Part shown: one piece after another, positions 36,401 to 46,766 of the stretch | How the letters are laid out: every line of letters starts with the position of its first letter | Numbering within the stretch: position 1 is the stretch's first letter | The notes under the pieces: model-generated | Told to the model about the DNA's origin: nothing | Seen by the model: the letters and a program-made list of their open reading frames with translations, nothing else | Databases searched by the model: none | Position numbers and translations under genes: made by a program | Assembly (NCBI RefSeq): GCF_963678975.1 | Contig: NC_089279.1 | Span: 27,895,609 to 27,959,608, forward strand | Reading direction: 5' to 3' | DNA from: Dysidea avara | Lineage: Eukaryota; Porifera; Demospongiae; Dictyoceratida; Dysideidae | DNA: 64,000 nt

Positions 36401-39400
36401 CATCATAGCAACCATAGTTTCTTTGTGTTGCATGATTATATTGTGGGAACATAGACTCCGGCTTTAGGCTATTAATTGTGTCCAAAAATTTAACTGTTGG
36501 GTAGAGGGATAGAGCAAAGGGAGTACATAAGAAAGCAATGGTAACGTGCAGCCTCTTGGGCACAGAATTTGGAGATTAATATCACCAGGCAGCTATTGGA
36601 TCCCACTACATACCAACAAAACATTCTAATGCAACATACACTTGATCACCTTTATCAAGCCTGTCCATGCTTCAGGGATGTAATCGGCATATTCCTTGGT
36701 CTCCACTGTCTTACGAATACCTTGATATGATAAGCTTACAGTATTGGTGAGTAAGGCATAGTGAGCCAGAGAAGCTATGTCTTCCTTCAGACCTATCTTG
36801 ACTTCTTTCTCCCACAGAAGCATGTCAGCCTGCCCCTGAAAAATATGAAATACCACTTCAAAAATACATCAAAAGTTAAATAGCAATCTGTGAGAAAAAC
36901 AAATGACTTCTCAAAAATAAAACTGCAAAAATCCTCACTTTTACAAAAATATGTAACTGTATACCTAAATATGTTGATATTTTATTTAATTACGCAGTGT
37001 GCCAAGAATTCTCAATACGAAACCCTTTCTCTAATGGAACATCACACTAACACATACTACAATGGATTCCAAAAACATTCAAAGCAGTAATGTAGAAAAG
37101 TACAGGCATTTGTTTGGCAATGCATAACACGTGCTACTCTGCAACATTTTCTTCTATAGGGGAGTTCTGTAAATATTTCTCTTAACAGTAAAAATGTAAA
37201 ATTGTGTGGTGTTTAGCTATGTATTATCTACTGCGTTACCTTCATCATGACAACGAACAAGTCGAGAGTCTCTTTCTTCGTATCAAGTGTTGGTGACTTG
37301 TGGAAGTTATCTCTAATATATTCAAACATCCCTACAACCAGTTCAGTATAAAAGGATACTAACTGGCTATGACAATACCTGCTGCCTTCTGTAATCTTGT
37401 AATGATGTTGTCTATATCTTCAACAGTATTACGTTTCTAAATGGATAGTGAAAGTGACACTTAGATTAAATAGTGTACTCAGCAATTCTATTAAGTAGGT
37501 GTTCACATTAAAAATCACATAATTAATTTTGGATACCTTGGGATTAACCAACTGTTTACCAAGGTGACTGGATTTTCAGGTAACAAAGAAAACGAATATA
37601 CCTCAATATGTAAGTATTCCCATAATCGAGTGCTCATTGTGGTTGGAAAAGAGGCAGGTTTGTTATTTTAATAGTCTCCACAAAATTTTACTATAAAAAA
37701 CACCTGATTTGATCAAATCACATACTTAAAACATACTAAACTTTGAAAAATTTTCCATTGAAAATCTTCAGCATTTAAACTTTTAAACAGCCACATACAC
37801 AATATACTCACCTGCCTGGCACCACACTGACTATGCATAGCTCCAATGTTGAATAAGACTGAACACTGCAGTGAAACATAAAATAATATATATTAGGAAT
37901 TTATGTGTTATATGTGACTGGATTTTGAAAAATCGATCCAAATCGCACATTAGAAGTTTCGAGATAAACGGTTTTAAAGAATTGAAGCCAGCATAACTCT
38001 CCGAGAATAGCAAGCACGCGTATGAAATTTACACAAAAGATGCATCAATCTGTTACCTTTCAGGCCACTTCTAGTACTTGTAGCTGCTTGTAGAGATTCC
38101 CGCCAAATAAGATAGAAAATCTGAGCATTCGGACGAGCAAACTAGTATCACGAGTGCTCACAAAGGGGTGGAGGGTGGGGGGGTGGCGGGGAGAGCAAGA
38201 GATAGACTTCAAAATGGAGGCAGACCACGATTGGAGTCCAGACACCAGATTACAGTGCTGTGCTGGCTCCTTAGTGGCTGATATGTAGCAAAATCAACAG
38301 AGAAAACGTCTGGCCAACATTATATGGCTGTCCACCAGTAAACCACTGATTCTTACCAAGCAAGGTCCTTCACAAGGCTTGAAACCGCCATTTGAGCACT
38401 CCACACGACCCAGAAAAGACGCCTGTTAAAACCAGCCTCGAGTAGTTTGAGTAGTACTGAGGGTCAAAACTAGTAGTACGATAGTGTAGCTATCCACTGG
38501 TAGTGTTAGTTTGATTTTGCCTGATGTGCAATTTGGATCGGTTTTGTAAAATCTGGTCACATATATTGAGAGGATGAAGGGACAGATCCACAGTTTGACA
38601 AGAGCAGGGTGTCTAACCAGAAATTATATTTTTTGCTGTAGATTAGCAACAATTATTGCACAAATTTTTAATGAATTCTAATGAAAGTGACAAAAATATG
38701 TTGCATCAAAATTTTAATGAACGAAAAATTTCCACTATGCTGAAAATTTCCTGATTTATGGTATTCTTAGAATAACAGTGATGTCACAGTTCAACTTGTG
38801 TTTGTAGCAGCATGCCATAGGAAAAATTACTTGAACAGTTTTATAAATGGGGTGCAGTTAGAGGATTCTTTATTAGCATTGCATGTGATGACTGTTCTAT
38901 TAGAGTATTTGGTCTTTTATTCTTTCATAAAAGTACTAAATGTTTTGTGTATTTGCTTAATCTGAAAGATAGAAGGAGGGGAATGTGCTCCCAGTCTGTG
39001 CCTCTTAGTTGGTTGCAATGTTAAAGTGGTATGGAAGGGGTAAGGTGAAGCAAGGAAGTTTACTAGATCTTTGGATCTACCCTACACATCATAGATCATA
39101 ATACCTTTTCAAATGCAACACTTTTCTGAGCTGCTGGTATTCCATTTACTGCGTCATACCTGTAACACAATGCCATGACATATAGCTACTCTAACAGCAA
39201 TAGCTAGTCACTCCATACCACACAAACACCACATGACTGGAGCTAGATGTACCAAAGAATCTCTTCCCAACAAGGTACAACTGACTGTAGTACTCATACA
39301 TGCTGTCAATACCACTCTGGTCCTTTACTGGATTACACATAGTCTGCAAAAACATAAAATAAACACGGTATTTAAAATTACGAGTGATAATTTAATTATA

Positions 39401-42400
39401 TATTAAATACAATTACAAATATTGAGGATCCGGAATGTGCTTTTCAGAGAAGAGGATTGTTGCGTGTTGTAGACTGGTTAAGGAGAGGCAGCTCGCAGTA
39501 CATTCTCATTTTAACGATCAACTTTGTTACCGATTGTACTCCCGACTGGAAACGGTGAATTACATCGAAACTACACGCCCACATGGCATGATCTACAACT
39601 TGAACTTCAACCAGCTTGGAACTTTATTGGCAGCGACTCGCTCCAATAATTCCTTCGTCTTGTACGATCCACGGTTCAACCGTCCCGTTGAGTCAAAATA
39701 TTGTGCTCACGACGATGGTGTTAATTGTGTGACGTTCTTATCACCAGGACGATTTGCAACGGGTTCTGACGATGGACTGGTCGCACTTTGGGACACTAGG
39801 AACATATCTACCCCTGTATGCCTACTACAGGGCCACGCGTACTCTGTGAAAAATATTGAATATGATGGGAAAAGTAACAGACTGTTCACTATAGGATTTG
39901 ACGACCAAGTACTTTCCTGGGACCTGGACAGTGTTACTGCACCTTTGAGTGAAGAATTCAATGTGATAATGCGTCTACCTGACATGTGCAGATTACGTTT
40001 GTCACCTGACAGCTCTAAACTCCTTGTTACGACTCGTTTCAACTGTTTCATAATCATCAACGACTTCGATGGAGGCCACATTGTTAGAGACATGTACAGC
40101 TCATTTGGAGTGATACAGAAAATTGCTTTAACCTACGACAGTGTTGTTGAACAGGGTGAAATGTTGGAAGAAAATGAACGACAGTTCCTAACAAGGAACA
40201 GAAATGCAGTATCCTTCCATATGGCTTTGCCCACTGAAAGTGAGTCACTTTACATATCTCATCCAAGCATAATGTCTGTCTGTTTTCATCCCAGTAATAA
40301 AATAATAGCTTACCGAACCTTACAACAACGTTATGATGCCTTACAAGAAACTACTTCTCTATTTGATATTCGTGATACCAATACGTTTCGTATAAAATCA
40401 ACTATTTCTCAATACTATCAAACTTTTCCTTACCGAAGAACACTTGCTTGTTACAAACACGAATCACATGCACAACATTTTATTAAAGAAATAAACTTTA
40501 GTCCAGATGGAAGACTGCTTGCTAGCCCAGTAGCAAACTCTGTACAACTTATGGAATTGACTTCACAACCTGATCAACACAATTTTGATCCAGTACGTGG
40601 TTTACTACCAAGTAGCATGCGTGTACTTGATTGTAAGCTAACTCGACACCATGGTCCAGTACTCTGTTGTGCGTTTGCTCCAGGAGATATTCTGTTAGCA
40701 TCCGGTGCCATGGATGGTACTGTATTCATACATCAGCCAAAATTGTGACCAATATTCAAGTAATTTTTTTTTGTAGCAAAATTATAATTATTTATTGCAA
40801 TGTGTAAATAACTATGTGTTATTAAACATTTTGTCCAGTAAGTGTCTACTTGAATAGGGGACAAAATATGTATTTGGTGACAAGTTGTGCATACGTAGAT
40901 ACTGTGTGTGGGATACAATTTTAAATTCTGGTGCAAGGATAGTGAGGTTTCTGTACATGAACTTACATACTGTATTTAATGTTTTCATGAATCTCCACAA
41001 ATTTTCCCTTGACTACCATTTACATAAAATGTAAATTCCCATACACATTATTTTGTGGTTATTAGCCTGTGTGGAAAACAAGTAACCCTGAAGAATAAAC
41101 CCACTGAAATTTGTATGTTCCTGAAAACTTGAAATTGTCTGTATATAACCAGAAATTTATGCTAATTAATATTATTTAACCAACAGAAGGGAAACACCTA
41201 GAAAATAGACCACAAATGTTTGTAAGTGTAAATCTAACAATGTTACACTACATCTGTGTTGATTTGGTGGCTTGGACAGAGATATGGGTAAACCAGAGTG
41301 TGTGTTGTGTGTCGTTGTGACTGTGATTACAAAGAAGTACGTGCACATGCACACACACACACACGCACAAACAAACAGTGCTGCTCCTAGCTGAGTAGCC
41401 ACCTTTAGTAGGGACCCGGCCCACAAAATCAAAGGCTCTCAAAAACATGAAGTGTGTATAAGCCTTGTTATGGTGGACCCTGGTCTCAACCACATGGATA
41501 GATAGGCCTCTTGCTTAATAAGAAAATAGCAACAGCTCATCAAACTTTGGGGAACTTTCACTTACTGAATCAATAATTGTGCACACACACACACACACAC
41601 ACGCACACAAACAGTACATGGTTTATAAGTTGTTTTCCAAAATCAGTCTACAACATTTGGTATTCACTGTATCGATTCATGATACAATAACTTCTAGCTA
41701 GCTCTATACATTTATACCTCTAAAAGAAGGTATTTTGATAGACCAAAAATTTTAGTTTTACTAGAAAGGTTCCACTTGAATAATGGGTGAAATGTTTACC
41801 TGTCAAAATCATCAAAAAAACCTACCACTAACCCCTCCCATTGTGACACAAGTGTTACTAAATAACACAAGCAACTAAAATGCTGATAAGCTTACCAGTC
41901 TCATTTCAGAAAATTCATACAGACCTTCTTGATATTTACCAGCGTCCTCATAGTAATGGTTGCATATAAAATCCTGTTACCATGGATACCACCAGTATAT
42001 CATTCAGTAATATGGACGGTAGCACTTACGGTAAATGGTTTAATAAAATTAACTTTGCTGGTTGTCTTTAGCAGTAGGGGAATTAGTGGGATCTGATTAT
42101 CCCTGACACTAAAGAATTACAAGATATTTGCATAGTAAATTAAGATTTAAAACATTTAACTATAGCACTTTGTGTAGAGGTACCACTGTGTATCTTATTT
42201 CTATTAGGTAACAAGAATGCTACGTATACGGAAAATACAGTCATTGAATGCACACATGAAATTTTATCCACTCAACGTAATCCTATCTGTTTGTTCTCCT
42301 ACTTAAATAGATTGTGTACACACTTACTGACTGATCATATCATGTATACAACCTTGTAACAACACTTCAATGAACTTACAACAATTATTTCAACTATTAG

Positions 42401-44509
42401 AAACCATAAAATGAAAAATTACATGTAATCAACTTAACCAGTTATGGGCACTGGAGGGCGAACACAGAAGGCAGAGCCTGTACGAGGTGTTAACCACTAG
42501 CCTAGGAACCATAATATTGAATTTAAAGGGTTGACAATACATAGCTATAGACTTTAGCATCATAAACACATCAGTTGTTAAATTTTGATGGTTACTGTAG
42601 TATTTGACAATTTCCCACCATATCATTCACATGATAAACATCTCTATCATACCCTAAATTTGTATAGAAAGAAACCTTATCAATTGTTCCTCTCCAAAAG
42701 AGTACCTATTGTTTTAATGTTCAGACAGCTTAATCATAATCATTACAAAGCATGAATTAAGTGTTTTTATTACTTGCTCAACACAATGCAACACATAACC
42801 ATGGAGCCAACATCACAATCATCATGTCTCAATATTACCAGTGCATGGTTAACACAAAAGAAGTGAATATTGTAGTGTAGATGAGAATTGATTACCTTTC
42901 ATCTTGATAGGCTTGCAGGGAGTTGTTGACAGTCGCTAGTTCCTGTTGAAGTAGTTGGATCTTTGAATCAGAGTAGTGTGCCTCCAACATGGCCGTCTCT
43001 CTGGACTTCAAATCAGATGACACCCTTGAAACATGATCATAACATCCATCAATTACCACACACAGCTCCAGCCAAACTATGCCAAAGCAGTTAGCTGAAC
43101 ATAATGTATTTCAAACATCATTGCATAGTTCTTTTTCTGTCATGTGATTAGGTAATGAATATTAAATTTGGTATAGTCTATGGGCCGGGATAGAAATAGC
43201 ATTACACCACATATTTTTGGTTTACCATTTTAGGTTACATGAAGTTACAAAGTGCAAATGGTGTGGGCATGACACATTTTAATACCAACACAAAAATTAT
43301 AGGCATCATATTATCAGCATACCAACACTAGCTACATATCAAATCCCAAACAAACCTGATAGCAGGAGTGTCGTCATTTACACATGATTTACTGTACAAC
43401 ATGCAAAATAACTTTCACAAATTTGTCAAACTATATTTCGTTGAATTATCCAACGTACATCTATGAAATGATTCAGATATACCATGCACGCTTTTGGGTG
43501 TTCGGTGGACAACATAGATCTATCACTTCCACAGCATGTAGCTATTCGTGTTAAATTAAGCTGGTAAATTATACAGTAAGCTATCAGAGCTTTACGGATA
43601 CATGCAGCAATGATGATGATGATAAATGTCTTATTGATTATTAAGACAATATATAGTATACAAACAGGGGCCCAGACTCAGGGTTACCGTACACTGATAG
43701 CCAAAGGGTGATAAGTGTAAGAGCCCTGGCAAGACTTACATTACTTAACTTACAGTACAAAATTAACTACACAGTAACAAAGTTCAGGTCATGACGTCCA
43801 ATAGATCCCACTCCGGGGAAGCTCTAGAATTGAAAATTCTGTACGAGTAGGAGATGGCAATACGAGCAGCCTGCTCAAACAGTGACCGTACAGTTTTCTT
43901 CGACATACAATTAACAAGCAATAGCCACTTGAGCAAGTGTTTCTGGCATAAAGTGACCCAGACATCCTATCTCAATAGAAATGACTATCTTCCTTCCGAG
44001 CTCTTGCAGCCAATAAGTGTTGCTGGGTATTATCAAGAGTTAACCTCTGCCCTCCATTGCCTAGATCTTTACAGATTTCACTGATAAACATTAACCACTA
44101 GGTTTCCTTTGAATTCAATTACAAGCTGGTACCACTCAACTCCCTTTTTATACTTGTATGTATGCACTAGGTGCGATTTCTAGTCACGCTTACCTTATCA
44201 ATCGTTTGGCTCCTTTCTTTAACTCAACTTCATGTCCAATGTTTTGGTTTATTGAAGCCCTCTTCTTCTGTAGATGTGTCCTGATTGTCTCGTGTCCCTG
44301 CGGAAACATCATGATTTTGTTTTGTATGACGCGCCTCGACCCACCTCTGTCTTCGCGGGCGCCGTGTACCTTCGACCGATCTTCTTTCCTTTCTTGTTCT
44401 GAAACTGATCGATAGCTGACCCAAATGTATCTTCATCTTGCTCATGTACACCATTATCCACTGCAGGATTATCACTCATACCATTTTCCACGTTGCTGCC
44501 TTCCTCCAT
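33469..44509 (-). CDS. RHPN: Rhophilin: HR1, BRO1 and PDZ scaffold
   Basis: A Rho-GTP-binding scaffold that acts at actin and membranes. Minus-strand exons, 5' to 3': 44509-44345, 44267-44194, 43024-42896, 42108-42030, 41973-41896, 39343-39219, 39159-39105, 37865-37812, 37436-37379, 37331-37240, 36835-36650, 36380-36293, 35548-35417, 35331-35234, 35109-35016, 34969-34893, 34840-34694 and 33618-33469. All junctions keep frame, giving 626 aa (human RHPN2 is about 686). HR1 coiled coil is at about 55-122 (KKRASINQNIG, LLQQELATVNNSLQAYQ). BRO1 is at about 135-470 (YYSQLYLVGKRFF, YDAVNGIPAAQKSVAFEK, SVLFNIGAMHSQCGARQ). PDZ is at about 543-620 with the GFGF carboxylate loop (EIGFGFSV). The vertebrate C-terminal tail beyond PDZ is absent. 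Start 44509 was chosen because MEEGSNVE follows directly; an in-frame ATG at 44542 is possible. Intron 5 (39344-41895) contains DCAF10, and intron 7 contains a MITE. Confidence 0.93.
37910..38564. mobile_element. TATGTGACTGG-type MITE, long copy in rhophilin intron
   Basis: The left end TATGTGACTGGATTTTG and the right end AAATCTGGTCACATATA are inverted repeats; inner words (ATCGATCCAAATCGCACA and TGTGCAATTTGGATCGG) extend the symmetry. It is about 655 bp with an interior unlike the other copies. It lies between rhophilin exons 7 and 8. Confidence 0.75.
39435..40748 (+). CDS. DCAF10: DCAF10 (WDR32), CUL4-DDB1 substrate receptor
   Basis: A single-exon frame of 437 aa, complete from ATG 39435 to TGA 40748. 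The protein is a WD40 beta-propeller of the DDB1- and CUL4-associated factor 10 type, which recruits substrates to the CRL4 ubiquitin ligase. Blades are visible at about 49-80 (GMIYNLNFNQLGTLLAATRS), 91-122 (VNCVTFLSPGRFATGSDDG, then ALWDTR, a DWD-box ending that contacts DDB1), 133-165 (HAYSVKNIEYD, SWDLD) and 404-436 (HGPVLCCAFAPGDILLASG). The spacing between the third and last blade is long, as in DCAF10 of other animals. It has no introns although every neighbouring gene does, and lies wholly inside a rhophilin intron on the opposite strand. Its ATG is 91 bp from rhophilin exon 6. An ATTAAA at about 40821 may serve polyadenylation. Confidence 0.9.
   Translation: MCFSEKRIVACCRLVKERQLAVHSHFNDQLCYRLYSRLETVNYIETTRPHGMIYNLNFNQLGTLLAATRSNNSFVLYDPRFNRPVESKYCAHDDGVNCVTFLSPGRFATGSDDGLVALWDTRNISTPVCLLQGHAYSVKNIEYDGKSNRLFTIGFDDQVLSWDLDSVTAPLSEEFNVIMRLPDMCRLRLSPDSSKLLVTTRFNCFIIINDFDGGHIVRDMYSSFGVIQKIALTYDSVVEQGEMLEENERQFLTRNRNAVSFHMALPTESESLYISHPSIMSVCFHPSNKIIAYRTLQQRYDALQETTSLFDIRDTNTFRIKSTISQYYQTFPYRRTLACYKHESHAQHFIKEINFSPDGRLLASPVANSVQLMELTSQPDQHNFDPVRGLLPSSMRVLDCKLTRHHGPVLCCAFAPGDILLASGAMDGTVFIHQPKL
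41355..41610. repeat. Two short (CA)n tracts in rhophilin intron 5
   Basis: (CA)n at about 41348-41375 and 41580-41608, non-coding. Confidence 0.85.
43612..44110. repeat. Repeat with (ATG)n end in rhophilin intron 2
   Basis: The stretch begins with (ATG)n followed by TGTCTTATTGATTATTAAGA, which read on the minus strand is a 3' tail ending in (CAT)n, as seen for some LINEs or SINEs. The rest is uncharacterised; a 76-codon plus frame (43854-44084) shows no domain pattern. Confidence 0.4.
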
Positions 44510-44603
44510 GTTGTACGTGCCCCGCCTATTTTTGATTAACAAACAGGCGCTTATAAAAATAAATACAAGGCGCTTAATAAGTAGTAAGAATGGAATTATT
44601 TGA
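44510..44603. promoter_or_regulatory. Shared promoter between rhophilin and ABHD4/5
   Basis: Only 94 bp separate the two divergent start codons (44509 minus, 44604 plus). Any core promoter and both leaders must lie here or overlap the first exons, so co-regulation is likely. No TATA box at a usual distance is evident. Confidence 0.6.
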
Positions 44604-46003
44604 ATGGCGTCAGTAAGCGATTCTCAATGTGACAAGAAGTTTGAGTTTCATCCAGACTACCAGCAGGACCACCGGTGAGTGCGATGCTTCCAGGATCACG
44701 GATGGTTACCACTTCGATGTAATTTTGAGTGATTAGTATACGAGCCATGACTTTATGTCTGTTTTTTTAGGTGGTTTCCCTGGTTACGATGGTGCCCTAC
44801 ATCGTCAGATCAACTAGCCCAAGCTGAGTCAAAGATTCTAAAACGTTAGTAAAATGTCTTAATTGTATGTGATGCCTTAATTGTATGTGATGCACAAAAT
44901 ATAATCCTGCAGACATCAAGCCTAGTTACACAACCAGTTTTATCACAATTGAGAAAGACTGTCACATCAGAACAATCGATGTGGAAGCACAAGAGAAGGT
45001 AGAAGGAAGTCAGAAGACACCTTTAGTGATGGTTCATGGACTGTGTGGCGGAATTGGGGTACTTGTTAAAAGTTATAACCCACTAAGTCGCTGGCGTAAA
45101 GTACTTGCCTTTGATTTACTTGGATTTGGAAGAAGCTCACGTGTGCCATTAAGTGATGATGCAAATGAAGTTGAAGAACAATATGTCACGTCAATTGAAC
45201 GATGGAGAGAACGTATGGGACTAGATAGTTTTGTTCTTGTTGGTCACAGTTTAGGAGCATATCTTTCATGTGCATACACATTACGCCACCCTACGAGAGT
45301 AAAACATTTGGTGTTAGTTGATGGCTGGGGATTTGGTGTCAAACCCGATGAAGATGTTGTCTGGACACGACAGGGAGAGAATGTTTATTCAAATGAAGTT
45401 TCTTGGTGGGCGAGGGGTTTGATTGGTATCCTTGGTAAACTTAATCCACTGGCACCACTGAGGATCACAGGGCCGTTAGGTAAGTCTCTTTGGTGTAAAG
45501 TACAGCACGAAGTAGTTAAATGATGCTAACTCATGTATACAGGGCCTTGGATGATGCATGTGATACGTCCTGATATTGACATGAAATACAAAAGGGATAT
45601 TGGAGATGGATTGATGTCTGGATACCTCTACCATGCCAATACTCAAAACCCAACGTATGTGTAGTGATGTGTAAGAGATTAAATGGTACGCTATTTTCTT
45701 CATAGGGGTGAGAATGCCTTTTGTGCTCTCCAAGGCTCAGTAGCATGGGCAAAGAACCCTATGTTGAAGAGAATTGGTGACATAGATCAGCAGGTTCCCA
45801 TCACTATGATTTATGGTTCCCGCTCATGGATGGACTCAACACAAGGACAGGCAGTAAAGGAATCGCGACCATATTCTTATGTTGACGTGCAGTTGATAAA
45901 AGGGGGAGGTCATCATGTTTATGCTGACTGCCCAGTAGAATTTAACGAGTCCATTGAAAAAATTTGTCAGATGGTTGATGAAGATACTGAGACAAGACAA
46001 TAG
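44604..46003 (+). CDS. ABHD4: ABHD4/ABHD5-family alpha/beta hydrolase
   Basis: Exons 44604-44674, 44771-44844, 44913-45479, 45543-45654 and 45706-46003 give 373 aa. The family acts in lipid metabolism: ABHD4 hydrolyses N-acyl phospholipids, while ABHD5/CGI-58 co-activates the triglyceride lipase. Visible features are a tryptophan-rich lead (WFPWLRWCPTSSDQLAQAE), the oxyanion loop HGLCGGIG, AFDLLGFGRSS, the nucleophile elbow GHSLG with Ser161, an acid in SRSWMD (Asp318), and GGGHHVYAD with the catalytic His344 and the family HX4D motif. Having Ser rather than the Asn of vertebrate ABHD5 predicts an active, ABHD4-like enzyme. An AATAAA polyadenylation signal is at 46052-46057. The gene ends tail to tail with DYNLRB. 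Confidence 0.92.
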
Positions 46004-46051
46004 TTCATACATATCTACGATAATATATTGTATATTTAATATCTATATAAC

Positions 46052-46057
46052 AATAAA
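46052..46057 (+). terminator. Polyadenylation signal of ABHD4/5 gene
   Basis: AATAAA lies 49 bases after the ABHD stop codon and 53 bases before the DYNLRB stop on the other strand, so the two transcripts probably overlap or abut at their 3' ends. Confidence 0.7.
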
Positions 46058-46109
46058 CAAGACTTTTCAAGTGGGTGCGTGTGGATATGTCTGAAGAAAA
46101 CAGGAATTC

Positions 46110-46618
46110 TTATCCTTCACTTGGGTTCTGTATTACAATCAGCAGATAGTCCTTCTCTATAAAAGTAAAAAGTTAATGCCAAATTTGGGTGTATATCATT
46201 TGTTAACCTGGTGCCACCATGATCTCATGTTTCTTCGAACGGATTCTGAGGAATGTCAGGTCATTTTGTGGGTCAATGTCTCGTACACATGTCCGAGACT
46301 TGCAGGTTAACTGATGAATCAAACCAGCATACTGAGTTGTGGTAGAATTGTCCATAGTAGTACGGATAGGAATGCCTATATACAACAAAATATCACGTGA
46401 ACACTTAAAAAGTGAAGGTCTCTTAGGATTCTAATAAATTAGTTCGCAAGCATCGATTACTTTCCTACTTCACTCACCTTCTTGGTTTACAACTATTGTT
46501 CCAATTACGCCTTTGTGCGACTGTATCCGCTTGAGAGTTTCTTCAACCTCCGACTAAAAAAAGAACAATAAAATGAATTAGAAGGCTGAAGTCGCAATTA
46601 CTAAGTACCACTAACCAT
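46110..46618 (-). CDS. DYNLRB1: Dynein light chain roadblock
   Basis: Cytoplasmic and axonemal dynein light chain that binds the intermediate chains. Minus-strand exons: 46618-46616 (the start codon alone), 46553-46478, 46375-46208 and 46156-46110, giving 97 aa against 96 in human. The sequence is strongly conserved: [52 protein letters not shown] and [13 protein letters not shown]. The one-codon first exon is inferred because no ATG precedes SEV in the second exon and ATG-GTTAGT fits a donor at 46616. It is divergent from TMEM143 (148 bp) and convergent with ABHD. Confidence 0.93.
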
Positions 46619-46766
46619 TGTTAACTCAAGTTTTCGTTACTCGATCTTTCAAACAAAGGGAAACGAAATTTACCACAAGCGATTTATCCCGGTGTTATGG
46701 TAATAAGCGCACAGAAAATTTATATGGAGTTTGAAAATAAAAATAATTATTTTTGCGCCGTGCGCG
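46619..46766. promoter_or_regulatory. Shared promoter between DYNLRB and TMEM143
   Basis: A 148-bp gap between two divergent start codons (46618 minus, 46767 plus). This must hold both leaders and core promoters. No TATA element is obvious. Confidence 0.6.

Noticed and set aside
39707-40093. 128-codon minus-strand frame
   Set aside because: Antisense shadow of the conserved DCAF10 coding sequence.
43854-44084. 76-codon plus frame in a rhophilin intron
   Set aside because: No recognisable domain; it sits in a repeat-like stretch with an (ATG)n end.
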